Counted from the first letter of the stretch, positions 32,639 to 41,398 are shown. The stretch: DNA of 64,000 nucleotides from Pseudomonas orientalis (GCF_001439815.1 NZ_JYLM01000010.1:124001-188000); one strand, 5' to 3'. Numbers and translations: made by a program. Notes: generated by a model from the sequence alone, not told the origin.

Positions 32639-33995
32639 GGGGTTGGTGTCGGTAGGTAGAGCCGGTGTGTTGTTCGGGTAAGCGAGCGTCGCCGTGGAAG
32701 ACTTTTTCCCGCAGCGTGCCCTGCTCATATTCGGTTTTGTACGAGCCGCGCCGTTGTAATTCCGGTATCACCAAGTCGATGAAATCCACATAGCTTTCCG
32801 GCGTCACAATGCGGGTGAGGTTGAAGCCATCGAGCCCGGTCTCGCTGATCCACGATTCCAGTTCATCCGCGACCTGCCCAGGCGAGCCCACCAGCGTGAT
32901 ATAGCGCCCGCCGAGGGCGTGCTGCTCGAGCAATTTGCGCCGGGTCCAGTCGTTGTTCTGCAGGTTTTGGGTGGCCGACTGGATCGCATTGCTCTTCACG
33001 TACTGGATCGGCTCGTCCAGTTCGTACTCGGAAAAATCGATCGCCGTGGACGCCGCAAAGTGCGCCACGCCGGCCTCGGCGCTGGCGTAGCTGAGGTACT
33101 CGGCATGCTTGGCCCAGGCCAGTTCTTCGGTCGCGGCGACGATCACGTTGAGGCCCATGAACACCTTGATGTCATCCGGATTGCGCCCGGCCGCCACCGC
33201 GCTGGCGCGCACCTTGTCCACCTGGGTCTTGGTCGAGGCCTTGTTCTGCCCGCTGATGAACACGCACTCGGCATGCCGCCCGGCGAACTGCAGGCCGCGC
33301 TCCGAACTGCCGGCCTGGAACAGCACCGGCGTGCGCTGCGGTGAGGGCTCGCACAGGTGATAACCCTCCACCTGATAGAACTCGCCGTGATGCTCGACCT
33401 TGTGCACCTTGCTCGGCTGCGCATACACCCGCGCCTGGGGATCGTTGACCACCGCGTCATCTTCCCAGCTGCCTTCCCAGAGTTTGTACAGCACCTGCAG
33501 GTATTCATCGGCCTGGTCGTAGCGGCGGTCATGCTCGACTTGTTCGTTCAGGCCCATGGCCTTGGCGGCGCTGTCGAGGTAGCCGGTGACGATGTTCCAG
33601 CCCACTCGGCCGCGGCTCAGGTGGTCGAGGGTGGACATGCGCCGGGCGAACAGATAGGGCGGCTCGTAGGTCAGGTTGGCGGTGAGGCCGAAGCCGAGGT
33701 TGCGGGTGACGGCCGCCATGGCCGAGACCAGCAGCAGCGGGTCGTTGACCGGCAACTGGATCGATTCTTTGAGCGGCACGTCGATGGACTTCTGGTACAC
33801 GTCATACACGCCGACGATATCGGCGATAAACAACCCGTCGAACAGCCCGCGCTCCAGGGTTTGCGCCAGGTCGGTCCAGTATTCGAGGGTCTTGTACCGG
33901 GTGGACGTGTCCCGTGGATGGGTCCACAAGCCGTGGTTGATATGCCCGATGCAGTTCATGTTGAAGGCATTGAGCAGGATCTTTTTCTTGCTCAT
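32634..33995 (-). CDS. FMN-dependent monooxygenase, NtaA/SnaA/DszA type
   Basis: Luciferase-like flavin monooxygenase of 453 residues. The family hallmarks are LLNAFNMNCIGHINHGLW at the start, LFDGLFIADIVGVYDVY, FGLTANLTYEPPYLFARRMSTLDHLSRGRVGWNIVTGY and VLFQAGSSERGLQFAGRHAECVF. This family uses FMNH2 from a separate reductase and cleaves or oxidises C-S or C-N compounds (DszA, SnaA, NtaA, DmoA). Context with SfnB-like genes and metQNI points to a sulfone, sulfonate or thioether. Its ATG overlaps the stop of the preceding SfnB-like gene (ATGA). The stop codon falls within a REP element, so the C-terminus may have been re-set by REP insertion. No flavin reductase gene is nearby. Confidence 0.9.
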   Translation of the reverse strand: MSKKKILLNAFNMNCIGHINHGLWTHPRDTSTRYKTLEYWTDLAQTLERGLFDGLFIADIVGVYDVYQKSIDVPLKESIQLPVNDPLLLVSAMAAVTRNLGFGLTANLTYEPPYLFARRMSTLDHLSRGRVGWNIVTGYLDSAAKAMGLNEQVEHDRRYDQADEYLQVLYKLWEGSWEDDAVVNDPQARVYAQPSKVHKVEHHGEFYQVEGYHLCEPSPQRTPVLFQAGSSERGLQFAGRHAECVFISGQNKASTKTQVDKVRASAVAAGRNPDDIKVFMGLNVIVAATEELAWAKHAEYLSYASAEAGVAHFAASTAIDFSEYELDEPIQYVKSNAIQSATQNLQNNDWTRRKLLEQHALGGRYITLVGSPGQVADELESWISETGLDGFNLTRIVTPESYVDFIDLVIPELQRRGSYKTEYEQGTLREKVFHGDARLPEQHTGSTYRHQPL

Positions 33996-35188
33996 CAGAT
34001 CGTCCCCCGCAGCGGCGGGTTTTCGGCGTTGAGGTAGTAATTGCCCACGGCGTGATATTTCCAGCGCACCGGGTCGTGCAGGGTATGAACCCGTGCGTTG
34101 CGCCAGTGGCGGTCCAGGCCGTGCTCGGCCAGGGTCGCCTGGCTGCCGGCCAGTTCGAACAGCGTGCTGCCGGCGGCGAGGGAGATTTCAGTGCTCAAGG
34201 CGCGCACTTCGGCGACGGCGATGGAGGCGGCCGCGACGGTCTGGGCGTTGCTGTCGGCCTGGGCGCGATCGAGGCATTCGCCCGAGCGTTCCAGCAGCGC
34301 CTCGGCGGCGTGCAGGCGAATGCTCAGGTGACCGAAGCTTTTCAGGGTCAGCGGGTCCTCGGTGGCCTTGTCGCTGCCTGCGTCGATCCACGGACGGGTC
34401 TTGGTGCGCACAAAATGCAGTGCATCTTCGAAAGCGGCGCGGGCGATGCCGGTGTCGATGGCGGCGTGCAGAATCTGCGCCAGCGGGCCGACGGTGGTCG
34501 GGCGTTCGAACGCACTCTGGAACGGGACCACGTCCCGGGCGTCCACCCACACGTTGTCGAACACCACGGAGCCGCTGCCGGTGGTGCGCTGGCCGAAGCC
34601 GCTCCAGTCGTCGATCACCGTCAGGCCGGCGCTGTCGCGGGGCACGAAGGCCAGTTGCTGGACACCGTTTTCATCCACCACCGAAGTGGGGATGCGTTGA
34701 GCGTAGAGCGCGCCGGTGGCGTAGAACTTGCGCCCGTTGATGCGAAAACCCTCGCCGTCGCGGGTGAGGCGGGTCACGCGGTCATGGGCGGTCTTGGTGC
34801 CCAGTTCCGCCAGGGCGTTGCCAAAGCGCTGGCCCGCCAGCACCTCGGCGTACAGGCGCTGCTGCTGTTTTGGGCTGCCGTTGACCCTTAGCACTTCAAG
34901 GGCATAGAAATGGTTCTGCGGGATCTGGCCCAGGGAGGCGTCGGCCTGGGCAATCAGCGCGATCACCTTGGCCAGGGTGACGTTGGACACGCCGGCGCCG
35001 CCGTAGGCCTTGGGCACGCTGATGCCCCACAGGCCGGAGCGGGAAAATACATCCAGCTCGGGCAGCGGCAGACGACGTTCGCGGTCGCGCTGGGCGCTGT
35101 CGCGGCGCAGGTCTTCGGCCAGGTCGCTGGCGACAATAAGGGCTTGTTCATCGCTGGTAATGACCGCGACGTGATGGGAAAGCGTCAT
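33995..35188 (-). CDS. SfnB-like acyl-CoA-dehydrogenase-fold flavoprotein 1
   Basis: Acyl-CoA-dehydrogenase-fold oxidoreductase of 397 residues in the SfnB/DszC-like group linked to sulfur acquisition. Motifs are IPQNHFYALEVLR, INGRKFYATGALYAQR, DDWSGFGQRTTGSGSVVFDNVWV and the C-terminal LDRHWRNARVHTLHDPVRW with the flavin-interacting Arg/His. Such proteins use reduced flavin and oxygen on organosulfur substrates. It contains only the initiator Met and a single Cys. It is the middle gene of three co-directional genes, 39 bp after the second SfnB-like gene and overlapping the monooxygenase start. Confidence 0.88.
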   Translation of the reverse strand: MTLSHHVAVITSDEQALIVASDLAEDLRRDSAQRDRERRLPLPELDVFSRSGLWGISVPKAYGGAGVSNVTLAKVIALIAQADASLGQIPQNHFYALEVLRVNGSPKQQQRLYAEVLAGQRFGNALAELGTKTAHDRVTRLTRDGEGFRINGRKFYATGALYAQRIPTSVVDENGVQQLAFVPRDSAGLTVIDDWSGFGQRTTGSGSVVFDNVWVDARDVVPFQSAFERPTTVGPLAQILHAAIDTGIARAAFEDALHFVRTKTRPWIDAGSDKATEDPLTLKSFGHLSIRLHAAEALLERSGECLDRAQADSNAQTVAAASIAVAEVRALSTEISLAAGSTLFELAGSQATLAEHGLDRHWRNARVHTLHDPVRWKYHAVGNYYLNAENPPLRGTI

Positions 35189-35227
35189 GTGTTCTCCAGA
35201 AGCTCGTGGAAAAAGTGTTCTGGGTGG

Positions 35228-36469
35228 TCAGATCCAGGAATGTCGGGCCGGCAACGTGCCGTTCAAGCGGTAGGCGCCGATGGCGTGATACTTCCAGCGC
35301 ACCGGGTCATGCAGCGTGTGTACCCGCGCATTGCGCCAGTGCCGGTCAAGGTTGAATTCGGCGAGCGTGGCGCGGCTGCCGGCCAGTTCGAAGAGCTTTT
35401 CGCTGACCAGCAATGACACCTCGGTGGTGAGCACCTTGGCCTCGGCGACTGCAATAGACGCGCGTGCGGCGGACTGCGCGGTGATGGGTGCGGCGCTGAC
35501 CTGATCGAGCACCTGGCCGGCCTTGCGCAGCAGCGCCTGCGCGGCATGCAGCTCGATCTTCAACTTGCCGATATCGGCGATCACATACAGGTCGTCGCTG
35601 GCCCGTTCGACCTTGGCGTCGATCCACGGGCGTGAGCGTTCACGCACAAAGGCGATGGTGTCCTCCAGGGCGCCCTGGGCGATGCCGGCGTCGATGGCGG
35701 CCTGGATCAATTGCGAGACGGCGCCCTGGATATTCGGGCTTTCACCCAGGCGCCAGTTGTCCACCACCAGCTCCGCGTCCACCGGCACTCGGTCAAGCAG
35801 TACGGTGCCGCTGGCGGTGGTGCGTTGGCCGAAGCCCGACCAGTCATCCACGATGCGCAGCCCGTCGCTGCCACGGCGCACAAACGCCATGACTTGCTTG
35901 CCGTCATCGTTGAGGGCCTTGATGGCCACCCAGTGGGCGAACAGTGCGCCGGTGGAGTAGAACTTCTGGCCGCTGACCACGTAGCCTTCGCCCTCGGCAG
36001 TGATGCGTGCCTTGAGCTCCAGGGTGTTTTTCGTGCCGCGTTCCGGGCCACCATTGCCGATGCGCCAACCCTCGAGGACGCTCTGGAACAACTGCTTTTT
36101 CTGGCGCTCGCTGGCGGTGCTCTGCAGCAGGTGCAGGATACCGAAATGGTTCTGCGGGATCTGCCCGAGGGCCGGGTCGGCCGCGCTGATGATGGCGAAG
36201 ACCTCGGCCAGGGTCACGAATGAAACCTGCGGGCCGCCATATTCGCGGGGAATGGAAATACTGCCCAACCCGCTGCGGGTGAACTGTTCGATCTGCGCCC
36301 ATGGCAATTGGCGTTGCTGGTCGCGCCTGGCGGCTTGCAGGCGCGCGGCGTCAGCCAGCTCATGGGCGGCGCTCAGCGCCTGGGCGTCGTTGCGCAGCAC
36401 GGTGGCCGGCAACAACAGGGGGGCTGCGTCCAGATCACTCTGGGGGGGTGTTAGAGCCAAGTTAGACAT
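35228..36469 (-). CDS. SfnB-like acyl-CoA-dehydrogenase-fold flavoprotein 2
   Basis: Paralogue of the downstream gene, 413 residues. It shares IPQNHFGILHLLQ, SGQKFYSTGALFAH, DDWSGFGQRTTASGTVLLDRVPV and an identical LDRHWRNARVHTLHDPVRW block near the C-terminus. It is the first gene of the sfnB-sfnB-monooxygenase operon and carries one internal Met and no Cys. The preceding 187 bp (36470-36656) is AT-rich, includes GTTTATT/AATAAAC and is the likely starvation-responsive promoter. Whether the two paralogues act on different substrates or as a heteromer is unknown. Confidence 0.88.
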   Translation of the reverse strand: MSNLALTPPQSDLDAAPLLLPATVLRNDAQALSAAHELADAARLQAARRDQQRQLPWAQIEQFTRSGLGSISIPREYGGPQVSFVTLAEVFAIISAADPALGQIPQNHFGILHLLQSTASERQKKQLFQSVLEGWRIGNGGPERGTKNTLELKARITAEGEGYVVSGQKFYSTGALFAHWVAIKALNDDGKQVMAFVRRGSDGLRIVDDWSGFGQRTTASGTVLLDRVPVDAELVVDNWRLGESPNIQGAVSQLIQAAIDAGIAQGALEDTIAFVRERSRPWIDAKVERASDDLYVIADIGKLKIELHAAQALLRKAGQVLDQVSAAPITAQSAARASIAVAEAKVLTTEVSLLVSEKLFELAGSRATLAEFNLDRHWRNARVHTLHDPVRWKYHAIGAYRLNGTLPARHSWI

Positions 36470-36656
36470 CAGCGCCGCTCCTTGGCTGCACGTAATGCCC
36501 TGGCGTTATGCACCGGGGTAATTCTGACCATACCGACCTCGCATTCAATGAAATAAAAGCAAAAAAATCAGGAATGTCCGGTGGTCCGGTGCATATACCC
36601 TAAGCGTGTTTATTTTTTTAATAAACTAACTTTTAGGAATATGCATAGAAGGGTCG

Positions 36657-37433
36657 TTACCCCGGTTCGCAGGGCGAGCCGAAAGGGCGGGGTTGATACA
36701 CAGTCTTGGCCGTGTCCGGGCCTATGGGAACTCCTGCGGCGATGCGTAAGGTGCGCATCGGCGCCCAGCGGGAACTGTTGCCGACGCGATCCAGGATGCA
36801 ATAAGTCACCTCCAGGCGGCAGTCGTCACCGCCTTCGATAATGACTGCTGAAGGCACCCAGACCTGAATTGCCAGGCCGACGTCCCTGGCCTGGATTTTC
36901 GGCAGATCCATGCGCACGTCACCCCAGCGCAGCGTGATCGCATCGCCGCTGGCCATGTTCGCGTAAGGCTCGATGCACAGCGGAATACCGCGTTGCACCT
37001 GGCGACTGTTGACCCCCTGGCGGCGAATCGTCTCGGGCAGGCTGACGGGTGCCAGGTTCTGGTTTTCGTCGCTGTACAGGTTCGACGGCTGCCCGCCAGG
37101 GCAGTTGGTCTTGACCCGTACCTGAGTGGTGGCCGAGCGCGCCGGACCGTGACCGATCTGCATGATCTGGTAGTGAACCCGGGCCGCGCCGTCCTGTACA
37201 AAGCTTTCCGGTACACGCAGGTGGGTCGGGGTGCCGATTTTGCCGGCCGTCACCCGGCGCGAAGCGGCAAAGCAGTTGTTCCAGAACAGCTCGATCAAGT
37301 CGCCTTCCTCCATGCCGGGGTATGGGGCGATATCGACCTGCAGTTGAGTGGCCGCGTGGGCACTGATGCCGTTTCGAACGGCCTGGGGCAAGGTGGGTGC
37401 GGTCAGCATGGCTGGGATTGTAGTGTGCGTCAT
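36657..37433 (-). CDS. Protein of two tandem Ig-like repeats, function unknown
   Basis: Unrecognised protein of 258 residues with no signal peptide. It has two repeats 119 residues apart. Each holds the same spaced pattern I-x-P-Y-x-x-M-x-x-G-D-x-I-x-L-x-W (35-51 and 154-170) and later an Ig-like strand pair V-x-Y-x-I (86-90 and 209-213). The repeats look like beta-sandwich modules found in larger Pseudomonas surface or toxin proteins. AAGGAGATC before ATG 37433 is an excellent ribosome-binding site, so it is expressed. It has six Cys, unlike the sulfur-poor neighbours, and is probably not part of the sulfur regulon. It stands alone between two intergenic regions. Confidence 0.65.
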   Translation of the reverse strand: MTHTTIPAMLTAPTLPQAVRNGISAHAATQLQVDIAPYPGMEEGDLIELFWNNCFAASRRVTAGKIGTPTHLRVPESFVQDGAARVHYQIMQIGHGPARSATTQVRVKTNCPGGQPSNLYSDENQNLAPVSLPETIRRQGVNSRQVQRGIPLCIEPYANMASGDAITLRWGDVRMDLPKIQARDVGLAIQVWVPSAVIIEGGDDCRLEVTYCILDRVGNSSRWAPMRTLRIAAGVPIGPDTAKTVYQPRPFGSPCEPG

Positions 37434-37692
37434 AAGTGATCTCCTTGATGCAGCCAGCAGCAATCGTTCCGGGCCTTGGGCGCGGGTGCGCAAAGGGGCC
37501 GAAAGAACGATTCAGTGAGTAGCCGGGATAGGATCCAATCCTCAAGGCGCTAGATAAGAGGGTTGTTGGAGGAGGGTCAATGGAGGCAAAAGGCTAAACG
37601 GCGGGTTTGGCGATATTCAGAAGGGTCTGACGGAGCGGGGGATTTAAAGGCGCTTATGACGGGGGTTTTTACGCGATGAGAGGGTAACCCGT
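37434..37692. other. Intergenic stretch without recognised gene
   Basis: Upstream region of the Ig-like repeat gene. It must hold its promoter (minus strand) but I see no clear hexamers, no coding frame of credible length and no repeat besides the REP pair that follows. Confidence 0.4.
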
Positions 37693-37792
37693 TGTAGGAG
37701 CGAGCTTGCTCGCGAAGAACGTTAACGATAACGCGGTGAATCAGATTGACCGAGTTGCCTGGGCGTTTTTCGCGAGCAAGCTCGCTCCTACA
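37693..37792. repeat. REP doublet of the second family, inverse spacer orientation
   Basis: Same GTAGGAGCGAGCTTGCTCGCG units as at 32538-32638, with the spacer core CGTTAACGATAACGCGGTG on the opposite strand. It sits next to the tcyN stop codon. Confidence 0.9.
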
Positions 37793-37801
37793 GAGGGGGC
37801 G

Positions 37802-38548
37802 TCAGTGCGCGAGAAATTTGCTCAGGAACTGCCGGGTGCGCTCTTCCCTGGGGTTGGCGAACAGCGCCTTGGCTTCACCCTGTTCGACGATCACGCCCTT
37901 GTCGAAAAAGATCACGCGGTTGGCCACATCCCGGGCAAAGCTCATCTCGTGGGTGACGATCACCATGGTGCGGTTTTCTTCGGCCAGGCTGCGGATGGTC
38001 GCCAGCACTTCACCGACCAGTTCCGGGTCGAGGGCCGAGGTGGGTTCGTCGAACAGAATCACCTCGGGCTCCATGGCCAGCGCCCGGGCGATCGCCACAC
38101 GCTGTTGCTGGCCACCGGACAAGCGCCGTGGATAAGCCGCTTCCTTGCCCGCCAGGCCGACCTTGGCCAGCAGCTTGCGACCCAGTTCGGTCGCCGCATC
38201 GCGCGGCATCTTCTTGACCACGATCGGGCCTTCGATGACGTTTTCCAGTGCGGTGCGGTGGGGGAACAGGTTGAAGTTCTGGAATACAAAGCCCACGTGC
38301 TGGCGCAGACGTCGCACCAGGCCCTGTTGCTGGTTGAGCGGCCTGTTGCTGTCGATCTCGATATCGCCCACCTTGATACGGCCGCTGGTGGGTTCTTCGA
38401 GAAAATTCAGGCAGCGCAGGAAGGTGGTCTTGCCGGAGCCGCTGGGGCCGATGATGGCCACGACTTCGCCGGCCTTGACCTCAAGGTCGATGCCGTTGAG
38501 CACCACCTGACCGTTGAATTGTTTGGTCAGTTTTTCAACCACGATCAT
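37802..38548 (-). CDS. tcyN: L-cystine ABC transporter ATP-binding protein
   Basis: GlnQ/TcyN-type ATPase of 248 residues: Walker A GPSGSGKTT, signature LSGGQQQRVAIARAL, Walker B VILFDEPTSALDPE, H-loop VTHEMSFARDVANRV. It lies 3 bp after tcyL and is the last gene of tcyJ-tcyL-tcyN. It powers import of cystine, and probably also other sulfur amino acids such as diaminopimelate-like analogues, as in E. coli FliY-YecSC. Confidence 0.92.
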   Translation of the reverse strand: MIVVEKLTKQFNGQVVLNGIDLEVKAGEVVAIIGPSGSGKTTFLRCLNFLEEPTSGRIKVGDIEIDSNRPLNQQQGLVRRLRQHVGFVFQNFNLFPHRTALENVIEGPIVVKKMPRDAATELGRKLLAKVGLAGKEAAYPRRLSGGQQQRVAIARALAMEPEVILFDEPTSALDPELVGEVLATIRSLAEENRTMVIVTHEMSFARDVANRVIFFDKGVIVEQGEAKALFANPREERTRQFLSKFLAH

Positions 38549-38551
38549 GCT

Positions 38552-39217
38552 TCAGGACTCCAGGTCATGCCGGTTGACCCGGTCTTCCAGACGATGTTGC
38601 AGATGCGCCAGGATGCTCGCCAGGATCCAGTAGATCAGGGCTGCGGACAGATACATGGTGAAAATTTCAAAGGTGCGCGCCGACACCAGTTGCGCCTGCC
38701 GGAACAGCTCGGGCACCTGGATGGTGGCGGCCAGCGCCGTGTCCTTGACCAGCGAAATGAAACTGTTGCCCAGCGGCGGCAGGGCCGTGCGCATTGCCTG
38801 CGGCAGGATGGCCCGGCGCAGCGTCTGCGCGCGGGTCATGCCGATACTCGCGGCGGCTTCCCACTGGCCACGCTCGATGGACGCGATGGCGGCCCGCAGG
38901 ATTTCACAGGCGTAGGCGGCCATGTTCAGCGAAAAGCCGATCATGGCGGCCGGGATCGGGTCCAGCTCGATGCCCACTTGCGGCAAACCGTAGTAGATCA
39001 GGAACAGTTGCACCAGCAAGGGCGTGCCGCGAAAGAACGACACGTAGACCCGCGCCGTCCAACTCAGCAGCTTGAAGCGCGACAGGCGCATCAGGGCCAG
39101 GCCAAAGCCCAGCAGCAGGCCGAAGAACATCCCGCCCAGGCTGAGGATCACCGTGTAATACGCGCCCTTGAGCAGAAAGGGCGCGGAGTCCAGCGCGATT
39201 TGCAAACCTGCTTCCAT
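38552..39217 (-). CDS. tcyL: L-cystine ABC transporter permease
   Basis: Polar amino-acid permease of 221 residues with an EAA loop (LRAAIASIERGQWEAAASIGMTRAQTLRRAILPQAMR) and YVSFFRGTPLLVQLFLIYYGLP. It is closely related to YecS/TcyL. ATG 39217 overlaps the final base of the tcyJ stop codon. A single permease type implies a homodimer. Confidence 0.92.
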   Translation of the reverse strand: MEAGLQIALDSAPFLLKGAYYTVILSLGGMFFGLLLGFGLALMRLSRFKLLSWTARVYVSFFRGTPLLVQLFLIYYGLPQVGIELDPIPAAMIGFSLNMAAYACEILRAAIASIERGQWEAAASIGMTRAQTLRRAILPQAMRTALPPLGNSFISLVKDTALAATIQVPELFRQAQLVSARTFEIFTMYLSAALIYWILASILAHLQHRLEDRVNRHDLES

Positions 39218-40011
39218 TATTGAGTGACGTCAGCGTTGAAGTACTTCTCGGACAGCGTCTTCAAGGTGCCGTCGGCGCGCAGCTTGTCGAGGGCCTTGTT
39301 CACCGCGTCGAGCAGCTCGGGTTCGCCTTTGCGCAGGGCAATACCCGATTCCTGGCGAGAGAAGGCGTCGCCCGCCGCGGCGGTATCCGGGGCTTTCTTG
39401 GCGTATTCCAGGGCGGCCAGGCGGTCTATCAGGATGGCGTCGATACGGCCGATGCGCAGGTCCTGGAACTTGGTCGGGTCGTCGTTGTAGGTCTTGATGA
39501 TGGCTTTGGGCTGGTTGTCCTTGAGCCATTGTTCGTAGTTGGTGCCCAGGCCTACACCGACTTTCTTGCCGGCCAGGTCGCTGGCGGTCTTGATGGTGTC
39601 GACGTTCTTTTTCAGCACCAGCGCCTGGATGCCGGACACGGTGTAAGGCTTGGAGAAGTCGTACTTTTTCTTGCGCTCTTCGGAGATGGTCACCTGGTTG
39701 ACCACCGCGTCCAGGCGCTTGGAGTCCAGGGCGGCGAGGATGCCGTCCCACGGCGTAGCTTGCAGCTTGACCTTGACGCCCAGTTCCTTGGCCAGCGCTT
39801 CGGACAGTTCCACTTCGAAACCGCTGAGCTTGCCGCTTTCATCGACGAAGCTGAACGGTGGATAGGTGCCTTCCAGGCCGATCTTGATCTCGCCGGCTTT
39901 CTTGATGGCGTCCAGTTGCTCGCCGGCAACCGCCTGGCCGAACATGCCTGCGCCGAGCGCCAGGCTCAATGTGCCGACCAGCAATGTGCGACGCAATACA
40001 GAAATAGTCAT
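39217..40011 (-). CDS. tcyJ: L-cystine-binding periplasmic protein
   Basis: Family-3 solute-binding protein of 264 residues similar to FliY/TcyJ. The signal peptide ends at about AVAG-EQ, then IKIGLEGTYPPFSFVDESGKLSGFEVELSEALA and NQVTISEERKKKYDFSKPYT. The mature protein contains neither Met nor Cys; both Met residues are in the signal peptide. It is first in the tcyJLN operon and shares the neighbourhood with D-cysteine desulfhydrase, the same partnership as fliY-dcyD-yecSC in enterobacteria. Confidence 0.93.
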   Translation of the reverse strand: MTISVLRRTLLVGTLSLALGAGMFGQAVAGEQLDAIKKAGEIKIGLEGTYPPFSFVDESGKLSGFEVELSEALAKELGVKVKLQATPWDGILAALDSKRLDAVVNQVTISEERKKKYDFSKPYTVSGIQALVLKKNVDTIKTASDLAGKKVGVGLGTNYEQWLKDNQPKAIIKTYNDDPTKFQDLRIGRIDAILIDRLAALEYAKKAPDTAAAGDAFSRQESGIALRKGEPELLDAVNKALDKLRADGTLKTLSEKYFNADVTQ

Positions 40012-40157
40012 GAAGAGCCCCTATGGTTTTTTATGGTGAGCGAAGCCGGTGACGCAGTAGCCGTATCCTGCCTTAAAGCGCGGTGCGCGTCTTCGCCTTC
40101 GGCGCGATGATAAAGCGGGTTTTTAAGACTTGAAAATAATAAAAGTCAAACTTTATA

Positions 40158-40176
40158 TTCATATTTCGAATATGAA
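40158..40176. promoter_or_regulatory. Perfect AT-rich palindrome upstream of tcyJ
   Basis: TTCATATT and AATATGAA form an 8-bp inverted repeat around TCG, 147 bp before tcyJ and within the AT-rich stretch 40130-40180. Candidate operator; the binding protein is unknown. Confidence 0.4.
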
Positions 40177-40186
40177 GGAGATCAAG

Positions 40187-40275
40187 TGTGGGAGGGGGCT
40201 TGCCCCCGATGACAGTGGTTCAGCTACAGATAAGTTGACTGAGCCACCGCTATCGGGGGCAAGCCCCCTCCCACA
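40187..40275. repeat. REP doublet (REPIN)
   Basis: Inward-facing units of the GTGGGAGGGGGCTTGCCCCC family. The spacer contains TCAGCTACAGATAAGTTGAC, also present unchanged in the copy at 42402-42492. Confidence 0.9.
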
Positions 40276-40291
40276 TTAGTCCCGTGTTCAT

Positions 40292-41287
40292 TCAGTTGAA
40301 TACTGAGTCATAGGCAAACAACGCCGGTGCCCCGCCGGTGTGCAGGAAAATGATCGGTCCGTCGCCGAACCGCTGACGCCCAATGCCATCGAGCAATCCG
40401 GCCATGGCCTTGCCGGTGTAGACCGGGTCGAGCAACAGACCTTCCTGGCTGGCCAACAGTTTGATCGCCGACAAGGTGCCCGCGTTCGGTTCGCCATAAC
40501 GCGGGCCAAAGTATTCGTCCCACAGGATCACCTTGAAAGCTTCCGGCAGCTCCACGCCGAGCAGCTCGGCGGTACGCTCGGCCAGGCCCTGTACTTTCGG
40601 GCGCTGGGCTTCGTCGGTACGCGATACGGTGACGCCAATCACGGGCAGGGTCGGCAGCGCTTCGCTCAGCGCCAGCGCCAGGCCGCTGTGGGTGCCTGCG
40701 CTGCCGGAGGCCAGCACCACTGCCGCAAAGTCGAGGCCGCTGTCTTCGATCTGCGCCGCCAGCTCCAGGCCGGCGCGCACATAACCCAGCGCGCCGAGGG
40801 CATTCGAGCCGCCGACAGGCACCAGGTAGGGCTTCTTGCCGTTGCTGCGCAGGCGCTCGGCGAGGGCGTTGAGTTGGTCGTCGACATGGTCGAGGTTTTC
40901 CACCAGCTCCACCTTGGCGTCGAACAGTTCGAGCAACAGACGGTTGCCGTTGCCCAGGTAGTTGGGGTCGTCAGTGCCGGTAGGGTTTTCCAGCAGGGCG
41001 ACGCAACCCAGGCCAAGCCTGGCGGCCAGCGCGGCGGTCTGGCGCACATGGTTGGACTGGATCGCGCCGGCAGTGACCAGGGTGTCGGCGCCCTGGGCGA
41101 TGGCGTCGGCGGCCAGGTATTCGAGTTTGCGCAGCTTATTGCCGCCCATGGCCAATGGGGTGGTGTCGTCGCGCTTGACGTAGATGTCTCTGCCGAGCCA
41201 GGCCGACAGCCGCTCGAGTTTTTCCATGGCGGTGGCACCGCTCAGCAGGTCCAGGCGGTCAAAGCGGTCGAGTTGTTGTTTGATCAT
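40292..41287 (-). CDS. dcyD: D-cysteine desulfhydrase
   Basis: PLP-dependent enzyme of 331 residues in the ACC-deaminase/D-cysteine desulfhydrase family. The PLP lysine lies in MGGNKLRKLEYL, followed by TLVTAGAIQSNHVRQTAALAARLG, a phosphate-cup region ASGSAGTHSGLALAL and the C-terminal PIIFLHTGGAPALFAY. It converts D-cysteine to pyruvate, ammonia and hydrogen sulfide. ATG 41287 starts the family N-terminus. It is divergent from epsC and close to the cystine importer genes, so imported D-cystine could be used as a sulfur source. Confidence 0.92.
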   Translation of the reverse strand: MIKQQLDRFDRLDLLSGATAMEKLERLSAWLGRDIYVKRDDTTPLAMGGNKLRKLEYLAADAIAQGADTLVTAGAIQSNHVRQTAALAARLGLGCVALLENPTGTDDPNYLGNGNRLLLELFDAKVELVENLDHVDDQLNALAERLRSNGKKPYLVPVGGSNALGALGYVRAGLELAAQIEDSGLDFAAVVLASGSAGTHSGLALALSEALPTLPVIGVTVSRTDEAQRPKVQGLAERTAELLGVELPEAFKVILWDEYFGPRYGEPNAGTLSAIKLLASQEGLLLDPVYTGKAMAGLLDGIGRQRFGDGPIIFLHTGGAPALFAYDSVFN

Positions 41288-41368
41288 GGCTACGCACGGT
41301 GACAAAAGTGATTGGGCGACTATAGGCAGGCACTTTTCATCGGGCAACCGCCAATTGCTTATGTCGGA

Positions 41369-41398
41369 TGGTTCTTAGCCTCGCACCATTGGTTCTTA
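41369..41398. promoter_or_regulatory. Direct repeat in the dcyD-epsC divergent promoter
   Basis: TGGTTCTTA at 41369-41377 and again at 41390-41398, 21 bp centre to centre, i.e. two helical turns. Candidate tandem binding site for one regulator controlling both genes. Confidence 0.4.
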
